The position numbers and the translations under genes are program-made. Below, in pieces: positions 12,035 through 24,855 of a stretch of DNA of 64,000 bases (positions are counted from its first letter, which is position 1; each line of letters opens with the position of its first letter). Where the stretch lies: assembly GCA_011634665.1 (NCBI GenBank), contig WAEK01000003.1, forward strand, positions 266,501 to 330,500. Direction: 5' to 3'. The stretch is from Mortierella sp. BCC40632 (taxonomy: Eukaryota; Mortierellomycota; Mortierellomycetes; Mortierellales; Mortierellaceae). The notes beneath the pieces were generated by a model. It worked only from the letters and a program-made list of their open reading frames with translations, had not been told where the DNA came from and made no database searches.

Positions 12035-12568
12035 GTCTCTCTGTCTGTCTACGCAAAGCTTCTTTCTTTTTAATATCCAATGTGGATACAGCACAACAGA
12101 CTTTCGTGGTTCATTTTATTTCATTATATCAACTCTTTGTGGCAGTTGTTTCTAGCATTTCGTTGCCTTGGAAGACAGGTCATCAGGGCCAGAGCATCTA
12201 CTCTACTACTTCTGTATTTGTCACAGCGCTTGATGGGCCTGGCAATGGCGCCGAGACATGCGACTAGAGAAGGCGAGGAGTGGTGAAACGGTGGTGCCAC
12301 TTTCAGAGTGGAATGAATATGAATTGAGAGAAGAATCGTTGATTGGTCGAAAAGAGAGAAAAATAGAGTTGTGGAACCTCGCGTGGAGGTGGAGCTAGAG
12401 AACTTCATAGTCACGGATATGGACTTGACACGAAGCACAGCAAAACACCCTTCCACTCACCACTCTCCACTCACCACTCTCCACTCACCACTCTCCACTC
12501 ACGAGGGTTTACTCTACTGGTCTGGCTTCACTGCTCTTTCTATTTCTTTCTTTCTCTCTTTTTTTTTC
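10870..12568 (-). repeat. Right arm of the large inverted repeat
   Basis: Reverse-complement copy of 8850-10520. The outer boundary is near 12568, where the pyrimidine-rich sequence stops matching. Sequences such as the AGAAGTAGTAGAGTAGATGC stretch of the left arm are found here in reverse complement. Differences between the arms are mainly in homopolymer and dinucleotide lengths, with scattered substitutions increasing toward the centre. Confidence 0.9.
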
Positions 12569-13291
12569 TGCACCTTCGCTACCTTTCACTACCTCTGACT
12601 GCCACAATAGTGCCATTAAGTATGATTCATTGCCCGACCCTACTTAACGAGGTGAATTAACGGGGCTTTTGGAAAATGCAATTGTCTACATGATAGGCTG
12701 GAGGAGAGCACAGGTACTATCTGGTGTGCAACTCCACAAATTAACAAAAGGACAAGAAAGTGATCCATGAAAAAAAAAAAAAAAAAAAAAAAAAAGATGT
12801 TCTTCTATTGCCTTGGTTTGCTTTTAATCTTGGCAGTTTTACCGATTATACCAAGAAGCTACTGTATCTTCAGGAACTAGCACGGTTTTTTTTTTTTTTT
12901 CCAAAGACAAGGTTACTCTAGTTGTCATTATTTTTCCATAATTGGAAGGATCCTGTTGATAATATGCCCTCACTATTGATGGTCGCACCAAGTTGGTGTT
13001 GGTGAGCACCACCAAGGTCTGCTTAGACCTACTTTTTAAAAAAAAAATGGAAAAAAAGGACTTTTTAAACTATTTTAAGTTCCATTGACCCTTGATACTA
13101 CTATATGCTTTGTGTTTGTCTACTTTTCTACATCAAATTGATAAGCGCCTCATCTTGAACCTCAGGTGGATCCTGCTCGTAGTTAGAAAAGTCGTCCTAT
13201 TTTGACAGTAAAAAAAAAGGAGAAAGGCAACAAACCATTAGAACCTTGACCTACTTCATACTTCATACTTTCATTTACTCCAGAGCGCGAT
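12569..13291. other. Spacer downstream of the coatomer gene
   Basis: AT-rich stretch with poly-A near 12771-12795, poly-T near 12887-12900 and no coding frame. It should contain the 3' UTR and poly-A site of the minus-strand coatomer gene at its right end. Confidence 0.5.
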
Positions 13292-16200
13292 TCATACCTC
13301 AACAGATCCTGTTCCTGTGGTGTTGACCTCCAGCGACAAGTGGCTCATGTTGTCACTAATGATCGAGTCAGGACGCTCGTCCGACATTCCTGGATGCTGG
13401 TGATACTGCTCTTCAAGTCCTTGATCCCCTCCATTGCCATTTTCAAGGCCATAGTCAATGTCCACCAAGGATTGACCTCCTACAAGGTCAGGGAGTCCAC
13501 GACCAGACTTCACATCTAGAAATCAAAGCATAAAAAAAAGGGGGGGGGGGGATGAACAACCATACACTTCACGTGAGCCTAGCGATGGGTCCTACATAAA
13601 AACGAAACATACCAGTAATAACGTCGCGACTGAGACTCTCCTTCCACAGAGAATATGAGGAGGCGGGAACAGATGTTGCCTTAGCGGTTTGGACGGCCTG
13701 CTCTGCCAAGAGTCCATACTGGAGATCTGGGAACAGCTCCTCGTATTCTGATGGGTCAGCAATAGCCTGTGCAATCTTGGTCTTGTTTTCCTTGATAAGG
13801 GACTCGCGCCACAACTGAACAACACGGGGGATCGCGCTATAGATCCCAACAAGAATCCAAGTTTGTTAGTTGTTACAGAGTCATCTTACTTTACAAAACA
13901 CACACAGATATATACTACTTCAAAGCCCGATACAAACCTTGGAAGATATGTCCTGGCCATCATGGCAGCTTCTGGGATCCGATCTGTCTCAATCAAGATA
14001 TCAATGCATTGCTCCACTTCGCCAAGCATCAACAGGCATGCAAAAGCAATGTTGCTCTTGCCAGCCTCCTTGGCCATCTCTGCCAACCGTCTCGCTCCCT
14101 CAGCATTTCCATTCGAGGAATAAATCAACAACAGTCCGCTCAGGTCCTTGGCGTGGATAAAGCACTCCTCTGCAAGGTTGATCTTCCACTTGTTCATCGC
14201 ACAGTCACCCAAGGTCTTCCACTTGGGCTCTGAGTCTACCTCACGCGCAATCGTGGCCGCAATATCCAAACGCTCAAGCTGAATCGCCAACTCGAATTTG
14301 TGGTCCTGATCCGTGGTCACCTCCAGGGCAAGCTCCTTCAGATCCTGTCCTTCCAAGAAACGACCAATCTTGTTGTGCTGATCCTGAGAGATTCGTGGCA
14401 AGAGTGATGCAGCCGTCTCCATATCTCCACGCAAGATGGCTGTCTGGTACTCAATCACTGTCAGCGTGATTGCATAACTGACAAGGTTCAAGTCCTTGTC
14501 GACGAGGTAGAGTCTGTTGTCGCGAGGGATGTAACCAAGAAGGTACATCGCATTATCGAAATGAGCAATTGTCTGTGTCTGACCACCCACAAGGTAGTTC
14601 AGACGGTTGGCCGAGTTGGTGTAAATGAAGCAATCGCCCACCCAGCAGCCAGTCTTGACACTATAGAAGTACAGAAGCGTTATGACCAAATTGATTCCAG
14701 ATTAGCATTGTAAATTTAGATTCAAGATATATGCATTGAACTGTCAAACCCAGAATCATTACGAATGGACATACTTTTCAGAGATCTCGGTCATGAACTC
14801 GAGAGCTTCCTCGACACCTTCCTCGCCGACCTGACCGCCAGCCTCGACAAACTGAGTATACGCCTGACGGTTATAGCGAAGGACGTAGAAGCTATCCTCG
14901 CAGGCAATGGTCATCAAATCACCGGTATCCGACCAGTAGACCTGAAAATAAAAATAAAATAAAAACGAAAATTGGGAAGAGATTTTTGTTCAGTATACAT
15001 AAGCCGGATCCTGAATACAGTCTGTCTGTCTTTCATCGTCAACTTACATTCTTGGGGTTGCAGTCGATGCGACGAACTGTGAGTCCAGTGTCCCAGTCGT
15101 AAAGGTTCAAGAAGCTAGCGCTCTTAACTCCCAACAGCGTGCCGCCGAAAATGCCATCCGCAGAGTAGTTCAATCGGATGAGATTGGGCTTTTCCTTAAA
15201 GTTCTTGAACACTTTCACCTTGGATGTTGACTCACGGACAGCATATCTAGTGAGGGGGGGATCCAACGCAAAAAAATATATATCTCGTTTAAAAAAAAAG
15301 GGTATCGTCTTCCATAGGCATAACAAAATTTATGAACCCCTCTTGAAAAGGAGGAAGAGGAAGAAGAGAGGGAAATCATTGACTGGATAACTTACTCGTT
15401 CGAATCCAAAGCCCAAGCAAACTCAAGACCACTTCCGAAGCTCTTATTTCTCCATGCCAAAGCAGTGTAGATGATGTACTCGCCATCACCACAAACCACC
15501 ACAAAGCGACCGTTGGGACTGTGCTGCATCATCTGTGGGTACACTTCACAGTTGCCCAGATCCTTGGCAGCATAAGCAATTCTCTCTCCATCCTTGGAGT
15601 CGTCGCCTATTAGCATAGACATTGTTGTTAGTAAGCATGCTGTTTGCTGTGGTGCGGAGCAAATTATTTTTGATCGGCATAGTCGCTATCCAATTTTCGT
15701 ACCAACACTGGTCTTGACATTAGCAGTTTGGATGTCATTGTGCTTGGCCCAAATGATCTTTCCGCTGCTGTCCATGCTCACAGTGGGTTCCTCACGACCC
15801 AGCTAGAAAGAACAAGGAGAAAAAAAAAGGAGTCGAAAGGAAAGACAGAAAGCGCGTGAGATCGTTGGGCACATTATGGTGTATGGATCATGAAGAACTG
15901 GAATACTCAAAGAGAGAACAAACCTTGACGACAACAGATCCTTGATCGAATCCCATGGCCACATCGTTCGTTGAGCGACGGTAAGCGACCGCCCAGGCTC
16001 GGTTAAGACCATAGTTGAGTGTGTTCTCCAGACGGTAGGTATTCGAGTGCCAAATCTTGACACTTCCATCCTCACTTCCTGAAATAATGATTGGCAACTC
16101 TGGATGGAAGCAAGCAAACGTGACATTCTGAGAGTGACCCTCCAATGTCTGAACACAGGTCTTGTTCTGGTAGTCCCAGATCTTGACGAGTCTATTAAAG

Positions 16201-17534
16201 AAGAAAAAACGGTTCGCCTCAAAATTAGCTATCTCGTGATTTCATATTCAACAATCAAAGGTAGAAAAGCAAGGTCCAAATGAAATGATAGACATTACTG
16301 GTCATCACCGGCAGTGACAAGGTATGGCTTCTCTGCTCCATAGTAATAATCGACCCAGTTCACACCCTTCTCGTGGCCCTCCAACGTAAAGTTGGCAACG
16401 CTAGATCCCAATGACCAGACTTTGACAGTTCGATCCACACAGGCAGAGGCAAAAGTGTTGGTATCCTTAGGGTTGATCGTCACTGTCATAACAAAGTGCG
16501 TATGACCCTCAAAGGTCTAGAATGATTAGGTGGTGGATATAGAAGGTAGCTCCATAGATTAATAAGGGGCCATATTGGTCCAATGCCCTTCAAAGACGAA
16601 ATCAGTCCTCCTGGAGAAGCCATTTTACCTGGATCAACTTCCAGCCCTTTTCCCAGTCCCAGAGACGGATCGTCATATCATCCGATCCGGAGAGGACATA
16701 AGGGAGCGTTGGGTGGACGGCGATGCATCGAATGTAATCGCTGTGGGCATCCCAGCTATGAACCTTTTCGTGCGTGTTGTAGTTGAAGACGCGAAGTTGC
16801 ATGTCGTCTGATCCTGTGATGACATAGTTCTTGCGAGCAATAAACTTGGCAGCACGAACTAGGAACAAGAGAAAAGAGGAAAAAACCCGTTAGCGCGAAA
16901 AGGCGAATACAAGAATATAAAGAGAAAAAAAAAAAAAAAAGCCCCTTTTTAAAATGTGTGATCCGGAAGACAACAGGCCCACCCTGCATTCAATTGTGAT
17001 CCAAACACGTCTGTTGTTACCTGGCTGATCAGTCACCTCAAATGTCTTGACCAAGGCCTAAATGTTTCCCACCCAATGATAGAGGTGTTTGTCAGGACCA
17101 GAAAACCATCTTTGCAACACTTTGTTTTGTTTTCTCATCATTATCTCAACGGTTTTTGCGTGTTGATATGTCAGAACTATCTTCGAACGTACCTGAGTCT
17201 CGTAGTTCCAGATGTAAGCATGTCCATCGTACAAACTGGCAAGGATCCATGGTTCCGTCGGGTGAAAGTCCATCGACTTGACACGCTCTGAGCGTGCCAA
17301 GAGTTTTTTCTGTGATAAAGAGAGAGCGAGATAGCGAAAAAGAGCGTTTATCGGGGGAGAGGGATAGAGAGAGAGAGAGAGAGAGATCCACACCAACCAA
17401 GTCGGGCGCGTTAGGAGTAGAATTATGGAACAATTGCGACTCTAAAAAAGACGAACAAAAAAAAAAGTGTCTCCTGTTCCTCGGCTCCTGGGCTATGGGT
17501 CAATGCGTCTTTTTACCTTGATCTCTAGTTTCAT
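13292..17534 (-). CDS. SEC27: Coatomer subunit beta-prime (Sec27/COPB2)
   Basis: Subunit of the COPI coat that takes retrieval cargo from Golgi to ER; the family's N-terminal propeller binds C-terminal dilysine signals. Thirteen exons: 17534-17517, 17309-17193, 17057-17021, 16858-16629, 16516-16299, 16191-15924, 15802-15703, 15606-15396, 15246-15048, 14941-14775, 14660-13938, 13836-13613 and 13515-13292. They join in frame to 911 residues, close to the family size. WD repeats are plain at residues 10-300 ([31 protein letters not shown]). A second propeller follows to about 590 and an alpha-solenoid from about 600 to 830 ([37 protein letters not shown]). The N-terminus, [18 protein letters not shown], fits the family well and fixes the 18-nt first exon. 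Introns are mostly 60-170 bp with CT-rich acceptors. The C-terminal 70 residues are Gly- and acid-rich and probably flexible. Identification is very secure. Confidence 0.97.
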
Positions 17535-18153
17535 ACCCTAAGGATAAGCACGAACAGGATGGTCCATGAAGGAAGAGAAGTAGATGTTAGGAGCAAGTCA
17601 TTGGTGAAGGTACCGAGTTGATCAAAGGAATGCGATGAGATCCCCCCTGGAGTGCAAATGTAGGCAGCCAGATGGGTCCACTGGTGAAGGGAAGAGCTCC
17701 AGTATTCGTACCATGATGTTAAAGGTCTCTTAATGAGCGTGGTTCTGGAGGAAATGAGGCAGAGGCGATGCCGGAGATGATGCCACCCAAAGAAGATGAC
17801 TGAGAACCGCGCGGAGGGGAGGGGAGGTAATGGACGTGCTGAAGAAAGATGCTGAGATGACCTCTTTGTCTCTGAGTTGTCCGCCGTCAGGGCAAGGCAA
17901 GGCAAGGCAGGGCGGATGCAGATGATGGGGATGCGACAAGAAAAAAAAAGGGTGAGACTGTCGCGCAAGGTGGGAGGGGGAGAAAAGGAAGAGTGAGAGG
18001 ATGAGAGGTCGATGATGATGAAGAAGATGAAGTGGGCGGACTGTTAGGTAGGTGGCGATATCGATGGAGCGAATGAACATTGAGACAAGACGGGTCTGTG
18101 ACGTGTCAATCGATGATTTTAATTCGAAAAATTTACAATTTGGCAGTTCTACA

Positions 18154-18191
<38 letters not shown>
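17535..18191. promoter_or_regulatory. Promoter of the coatomer gene and 3' region of its neighbour
   Basis: About 650 bp between the coatomer start and the stop of the next minus-strand gene. It contains purine-rich blocks and a CT run at about 18158-18189 that ends two bases before the neighbour's stop codon. No separate gene was seen. Confidence 0.5.
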
Positions 18192-18192
<1 letters not shown>

Positions 18193-19067
18193 TATCCAAG
18201 GAGACCCTTCACAAAACTCGCAATAGACTCTGTCAGTGGGAGTGCAAATGGGCACACGACCAGCTCCAAGGCTGCACCCATCATCCACCAGTGGTGAACA
18301 TACCACAACTTGATGGTTCCATGAAAGAGTGCGTCGTATCCACGATAGACCCATGCAGCGTTGTAGCCGATCAAGAAGATCTGCGTGTATCCTTGGATGA
18401 CCTCCAGCACCCAAATATTGATCGGGAAGAGCGCGATCCGCCAAAAGGTCGAGGGGATCAATGCGCGGTACCCTTGGACCAGGATTGGAATGTAGAACAC
18501 GTTCATGATGTATTGCTCCACAGTCTACAATCCAATCCGTGACACACAAAAACAAAGAAACAACAATAACAGCAATGGGAAACACTTGATCTCGTCAGTA
18601 ACATTGTTTCTTTGAACCAAAAACAAAATTATCCTAGAGCAGCACCAATCGAGTAATTCATTTACCGTGTGGCCCGGACGGCCAGCAAAGGGCTGGACGC
18701 GAACTGTGCCATCGGGATCCTCAACAGTCATCGTGTAAAACGTGTATTCTAGTGATTTCGGGGGGCAACATGGCATTAGATGTCCGTTGTACACGTTTGC
18801 AGACGACTGAAATAGAAAAGAGAAAAAAAAAAAAGAGGGGGAGGAGGCACTTGTCCTACCAATACAACTGAAAAGTCCAGCTCCGATAAAGCATTGAATC
18901 TTGACCGCAAGTGTTGTAGCATAGAACCACTGGATGAACACGAGGGCCATAAAGAGATATCCCAGTGCAGGGATGGGATGCGCATCCTTCTTTGTGGGTG
19001 CTGGCGCCCGAATGAATGACCAGCGTGAAGGCTTTGCCTTTGTGGTTCGAGATGCGGTTGATGCCAT
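18192..19067 (-). CDS. Small multi-pass membrane protein of unknown function
   Basis: Three exons, 19067-18860, 18748-18666 and 18524-18192, give 207 residues. The N-terminal 35 residues are basic and Ser/Thr/Pro-rich. Hydrophobic helices follow at about 38-70 (ALGYLFMALVFIQWFYATTL), 103-120, 125-145 and 175-200. The middle carries a soluble loop (EYTFYTMTVEDPDGTVRV), and the C-terminal half has many aromatic residues (WYVHHWWMMGAALEL). The pattern NIWVLEVIQGYTQIF faintly recalls the TMEM229 or bacterial 'ABC permease type IV' family, but the resemblance is too weak to name it. Phases join exactly when the second exon begins at 18748; an alternative acceptor nearer 18807 would break the frame. 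Topology was judged by eye. Confidence 0.7.
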
Positions 19068-19319
19068 GTCAGAACGAGAATGAGGCAGAGATGGTGTGGG
19101 GTGTGGAGAGTGATTGGATCAACGAATGGATGGAATCGTTCGAGTATTTATACCCACAGAGACAAAGCATGTGGAGAGAAAAAAAAAATGGAGAAATGTC
19201 CTTTGCAAAAGGAAAAGGAGCAACGATGACAAAGACCAAACGTCCTTTTTGGGAAGGTGGACGGGAGCTAACTTTGTCCTCCTCCACAACGCGTGTATCC
19301 AGTCTGTCCCCGTTCTCTC

Positions 19320-19366
<47 letters not shown>

Positions 19367-19490
19367 CTGTGCGCCTCTGTGAGAACCGCTCACATGTCAA
19401 GACTCGACCCAGGGATACACACAGTGCATATCCCCCCTCCCCTGCCATCTATTGATTTTTTAACCTTCCATCTCCTACTGTTTATTGGGC
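19068..19490. promoter_or_regulatory. Promoter of the membrane protein gene
   Basis: About 420 bp between two minus-strand genes. It contains CT-rich blocks interrupted by T (about 19321-19366) that read as a pyrimidine tract on the plus strand. The 3' UTR of the PTPA gene must lie at its right end. Confidence 0.5.
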
Positions 19491-20725
19491 TCATGGCATT
19501 CGTGTTGTGGCGGGTACGGCTGGAGTTCTCATGGTCGGACGAGCAAAGGTCGGGACAGGAGCCGATGCAGCCAAGGGTGTGTCGGCCGGACGCCAAGGAA
19601 GGAGGCTGCCAAAGAGGAGATGCTGCACCACCGGGAATTTGTTCAACACTTCAGCCTTGTACATCTTGATCATCCCAGTGTTCACCTTGGTCCATCCGGG
19701 GACACCTGAAATCTCGAATAGAACTGGAGAATGCTCGTGGAACGGCCCTCTCTTTGTCTATATCATTCATAGGACACAAGACGAAAGGAGTGTCACTAAT
19801 ATTGCCCAAATGCAAAAAGGGAAGAAAAGGAAAAAAACCAAAAAAAACCCCCCTTTTACCTCATGAATCGATTGGATGGCCCTAAAGTACAGATAGTCGG
19901 GCGCATACTGCTCCAGTAACGGCACCTGCATGATCGCGATTGGCTTCAGTCTCTCATGGTCCCTGAGCTGTGAACTACCCCAAAGGTAAGGCAAGAACTG
20001 GTAATCGTCCAGTCCCCAGACACCATGGCTTCCTGCTGGCTCGAGTTGATACGTACGTTGCAGCTTTCTTACCAACTCTAGGTATCGCACAAATACCCGA
20101 AGTACCACAGCAGGATGATCCCCGTGCTGCAAGAAACCAATCATTTCCAAACAGCTCAACCATGCCACAAACGAGAGCTCATGCCCAGATCCATAGTCGA
20201 TTCTCGTGCCATGGCCCAGTCCCTGAGTCAAATAAGGGCTGATCTCCTTGATGGCGGCATGAAGATCTTGTGGGAGCAAAGTTTCGAGGAGTTCAGTCGC
20301 CTTTTCTTCAAACATCCGGACATAGTCGCGGAACGCAAGGTTGCCGAACCGCTGCGGATCCGGCTTGGGTGGAACCATTGTGATCCATGAGTCCAGTGTG
20401 TCGAGGAGAGCAACGATTTTGCTGACAGGCTACAGACACGACAGGAACGCGACAGTATTTGTTGGTTAAGGGATAGAAGGTAGAGAAGAGTGCAAAAAGG
20501 AAAGGCTCCCACTTTTTTTTTTCTTGGCTCTTGCCACTAAAACGCGCTTACTTCTGATACTGGGATGGGGTCAGACACTTTGCGGTTCAAGACGGCGGTG
20601 TTCAAAGCCTGAATGTATGAAATGATGCGCGCATAGGCCTCAGAAGTCTGAAAGAATGGAAGGTCTTTGGACTCGTCCTTGATGCATTTGATAGGGACCA
20701 CGAATGTGTCGGCAGTGTTAGCCAT
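19491..20725 (-). CDS. PTPA: Serine/threonine phosphatase 2A activator (PTPA/Rrd)
   Basis: Peptidyl-prolyl isomerase-like activator that helps assemble active PP2A catalytic subunits. Exons 20725-20552, 20429-19860 and 19751-19491 join in phase 0 to 334 residues, a normal size. Family blocks are unmistakable: [17 protein letters not shown], a [20 protein letters not shown] block that contains the conserved GxRIDYGxGHE motif, [18 protein letters not shown], and in the last exon [20 protein letters not shown]. The final acceptor could lie at 19752/19751 or two bases further on; both keep the frame nearly intact and differ by one residue. The last 40 residues are Pro/Ala/Thr-rich, as in many fungal members. 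The gene is divergent from BRE1 with about 670 bp between starts. Confidence 0.95.
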
Positions 20726-21391
20726 CTTTTACTCCAGAGTTCTTGAAGAGTGAGTTTTTGAGAAAGGTCAAAGATGAATCGAGCTTCCACCATTTGGGCG
20801 ATCGCCTCGTGGAATCTCGAACGTTATTTCCGCTCGATTCTAATCGATGGACCATCGAAGCCAACTCTTCCTCCTTTCTGATGATGATCAAATGGATAGA
20901 TCGGCTAGCCCAGTGACAGAGCACAGAGTTCTTGGTGCCCTCTCTATGCCTGCACCTGCATGCCATGCCGGTCCTGGCATCCACACACATGCCAGCGAGG
21001 CTAACGACTGTGCCCACTGAGTATGATCTTTAATTCCAAACACCTTGAAGCAAGATTGTAATTACGTCATTACTGAGCCAACCTGGAAACTGATACAAGC
21101 TCCACCTGTTGGCTGGCATTTGTTCAGGCTGGCTCGATTTCATCTCTTTCCTCCTTTTCTTCAATCCATGCTCCTGTCTCTCGTCTCATTTTAGATCGAA
21201 AGCACGTAGCTCGATTGAATCAGCTCAGATTTGCTTTAGGTCCCTTCTCTCCAGCATCTTTCAGCTGTTATTTCTACCTTCCATTTCTTTCTCTACCTCT
21301 TTGCCTCGATCACTCCCCTGCCAACCTTTCCTTTCCTACTCTTCTCGGTTTCAACATTAGTCCTTCGAGAGATTTACGCGCCCTTGCTTCT
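20726..21391. promoter_or_regulatory. Divergent promoter between PTPA and BRE1
   Basis: 666 bp between two head-to-head start codons. The BRE1 side is strongly pyrimidine-rich (about 21130-21360), the common fungal transcription-start context. No unrelated gene fits here. Shared control of the two genes is possible but is inferred only from layout. Confidence 0.6.
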
Positions 21392-24300
21392 ATGGACGAT
21401 AGAAGCATCCGTAAGCGTAGGCTTACTGACGAAGCTGGTCCACCACCAAACTCGAGCTCAAGCGTGTCAGGGATCGGTAGTCCTTCAGGAGCAGGTGCAT
21501 CGGCATCGTTGTCGTTGTCGGGATCAACTACAGGAGCTGGAACAACAGGAGCTGGAACCGGAGGATTTGTCTCTGTCACTTCTCCTCCCCCCAACAAGCG
21601 ACAGTTCACGGGTCTGGAAAAGAGCTCAGGCAGTCCTGCAAGCAACGGGACAAAGGAGGACCCTGAACCAGCGAATGCAGCAGAGGTAAGATGACCGACT
21701 GGGTTCTCGGAGGACACATGTGCGCTTTCACGGTCTGTTAGTTACTCGACTTTTTTTTCTTTTTTTTAAAAAAAAAAAAAAAAAAAAGACATATCCTGAT
21801 GCAGGTAGCTTTTTGTTGTTGTTTTCGTATCAATAGGAGGTATTATTGAAATTTCAAAAGGAGGCTATCTGGAGACAAGTACAGGAATACCGACGCGAAC
21901 TCGTTAAAACACATGAGAAAATCAATCAGTTACAAGATCGTCAGATCGACTATGGAAACCACACCACTATCGTAGACGCTGCTTGGGATAAGGTATTATT
22001 TCTAAACCCTGTTCCCTGTTGTGAGACAATTCGCCCTTGCGTCTGCATAAAAGAAGAAACAATGAAGAAAAAAAAGGTTGACCGAAACTAATACATTAGA
22101 TATTCCCTTCCTTCTCCCCCGCCTTCCTGTGTAGTTGCTCGATGACTTGAAATCACTGTTGCAGAAATCAGAGTTGCTTCCAGGACGCGCACGCCCTGAT
22201 GCGAGAGGTATAATTCGGGAGATGACTGTCTGCCTAGGATATCAGGGTTCTGAGCAAAATGAAGCAAAAAAACAAAAGGATCGTCCAATACTGACTCTTT
22301 TATCATTTTACACCCGTCTGGATATTAGATGTCAGTGAACTCGCCACTGTATTGTCCGAGGCGCCAGAGAAGCATGATAAGGATCAGGTACTTGAGCTCA
22401 CAGAAGGAGCGATCAAGAAATCCGTTTCCAGTCGCTCGGACTGTATAAAGGACATCCTCTTGACGCTCTTACAAGGCGTGGATGCGTGGACAAGGAAATA
22501 CGATGGACTCACTGCGACGCTTGTTGATAAAGGTAACCAGAGAAGAAACAGATCAGTGGATCCGATAAGTGACTGGATGGTGATCATTCATATTCACCAC
22601 AGTGCGTTTCCTTTTTTTTTTCTTTTTCTTGACTTGCCCAGGTGTTCTAGTCCAAGGAGATAGCACAATACAACAAATGTTGGACGAGCACAAAATTACA
22701 GTCCGGAAATATGGAATGGATACTGAGGAAGTAGATCGACTTCAAAGCAAACATCACATGTTCTCGGATCAGGTTCGAAGACTCAAGAATGAAATTGAGA
22801 TGACAAGAAACCGTCTCAAAGAGACGACTGAGGACATTGAGAAATCAAACGGCCGTCTACATGAGCTTCAGGAGGACCAGGAGCGTTCAAAGCGCGCACA
22901 AGAAGCAGCAGCCTCCAGTAGTTTGTTCAGCTTGAATGGCACGGGTTCGGTGGGTGGAATCGCCTCAGTCTTTGGACTCGATCTTGGAGATGCGACGCGG
23001 GAGGAGCTGCTGCAATATCGTCGACTGGCTCAATCAAGACTGGTGGAGCTGGAGGAGGTTCAGGCACAACGAACAACGTTGAGAAGCGAGTTGGAGAAGA
23101 TTCGGTCTCAGCTGGACCGACTTCCGGATGACAAAATCCAGGATTCAATTTATGGACGGGCCTTGCTTGTTCAGATCCAGAATGTGCGGAACGAAGCCGA
23201 TTATTACCGAAGCGAGGTGCTTCGGATGCGAGCGGAACTGGAGGATCTTCGAGTGAGCCGTCGTAAATTTATGGACGCATTGGAGGCAGAAGAGAAGAAT
23301 CGAAGGGCTGCATTGGAAGCTGAGGTGAAGAAGTTGGAGAATGATATTACTAGAGTGCGGGACAGCCGGGACCGCTTCCAACAGATGTATGAGAACCGAT
23401 GTGCCAAAGACGAATACGAGTTGCAGCAAAACCAAGAGATTCGTAAGATTGCCAACTCTCGCAAGGTGAGGACCGACTTTTTGCAGTTCCTAATTGATAG
23501 GATTATCCTTCGCAGATCAATCAGCAGGATAGTTCTCTGACTTTTTATTTTTTTTTTTTTTTTTTATAGGATCGTATCACAGCACTTACGGCAGATATCC
23601 AACGTCTCCAGACACTCTTGTCAAGTGAGTCCAAGGACAAGGATACTTATGCTTTCTATCTCAAAGGAGAAAACGGCAAGAACAACTTGAAGGAATCTCG
23701 CGAAAAACTGAAGCATGCCATGGAACGTATCCGATTGTGCGGTATGGAGCTGGAGGCGACCAAGGAAGCAACCTTGCAGGAAAGAGACCTCGAGGCTGTT
23801 GCGGCTTCCGAGAGGCAGCTTCAGGAACAAGTAGAACTTCTCTCCTCTCGAATCACAAAGTTGGAAGGGGTGGTCGGTTCAGGCGCAAAAGACGATATCA
23901 AGGGACTTGTACTACAAATTGAGGAGATGGATGATGCGATTCTAAGACTCGAGTTACAATTACAGGCGCATGAGGCTGTTCAAGCGCCACTTTTGAGCGA
24001 ACTGCACACGGTTGCGACAGCTTGGGGTCAACTGGAGGAGGCTACGTCGCGCAAGGTGATTGATCTGGCACAGAAGGAGGACCTGATTTTTAAGCTTCTC
24101 TCGGACAAAACTCGACAAGAAGCCAAGTGCAATAATCTGATCCGGGCCAAAGAGCAGAGTGCGAACATGACAGCTGTCATGAGACGTCAATCAGATATGC
24201 AGCAGGATCAGATTCGTCGATTGGAGGAGCGTGAAAAGAGCCTTAATGACCAAATGGTATACGATACTGCCTCTTCTTTTTTTTTCTGTGTTTTAGTAGG

Positions 24301-24853
24301 AAGAGTGTCTGGACTGAGGATAAGCATGAATGTACTAACCATTTGAACTCGATTTTTTTTGTTTCTTTCCTGATAGATTGTACTTGAAAAGGAACAGACA
24401 ACACTGAACGACGAAATAATACAGCACAAGTTCAAGCTCCAGGAATACACCCAGCAAAACACCAGCTTCAAAGACAAATTCTCACGTCAGGAAGAACGAC
24501 TGCTTGAACTCCAAGGATTGCTCAAGGAGAGGATGGAAGCCTATGAGAATGAGACAGCCACGCGGAAGCGACTTCTTGAGGAGGCTGAAGGGATGAAGAA
24601 AAAGTTGGAAGAACAAGCCAAAAAGTCATCGGAGGGCACTGGAGACTCTGAGGCGGCGAAACAAGCAGCTGGGTATCTCAAGTTGTTGAAGTGTCCTGCC
24701 TGTGATGTGAACTTCAAGTCTCATGTGATTTTGCGGTGCATGCACGTCTTTTGTAAGAGCTGTATGGACAAACAGATGGAGTATCGACAACGCAAATGCC
24801 CTACCTGCCGTGAGAACTTTGGCGCCAAGGACGTCAAGGAGATTTACCTTTGA
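21392..24853 (+). CDS. BRE1: E3 ubiquitin ligase Bre1 (histone H2B)
   Basis: RING E3 that works with Rad6 to mono-ubiquitinate histone H2B, a mark needed for H3K4 and H3K79 methylation and for transcription elongation. Seven exons (21392-21685, 21837-21992, 22135-22207, 22329-22532, 22642-23465, 23570-24256, 24377-24853) join in frame to 904 residues. The N-terminus carries a basic patch RKRRL, then a Ser/Gly/Thr-rich low-complexity segment to about residue 90. A long heptad-rich coiled coil fills residues 100-840. The C-terminus is a C3HC4 RING at about 852-891 with CPAC, CMHVFCKSC and CPTC, ending in the FGAKDVKEIYL tail typical of Bre1/RNF20. The intron before exon 2 holds a poly-T/poly-A inverted homopolymer at 21751-21787. 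Identification is secure. Confidence 0.95.
21751..21787. repeat. Poly-T/poly-A inverted homopolymer in BRE1 intron 1
   Basis: A run of T, broken by one C, followed directly by a run of about 20 A. It can pair with itself as an A:T hairpin. Confidence 0.85.
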
Positions 24854-24855
24854 AA

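Noticed and set aside
8850..12568. Palindrome as a simple assembly duplication
   Set aside because: The arms differ by real substitutions and indels toward the centre, not only in homopolymer length, so a pure copying error in assembly is less likely, though long reads should confirm.
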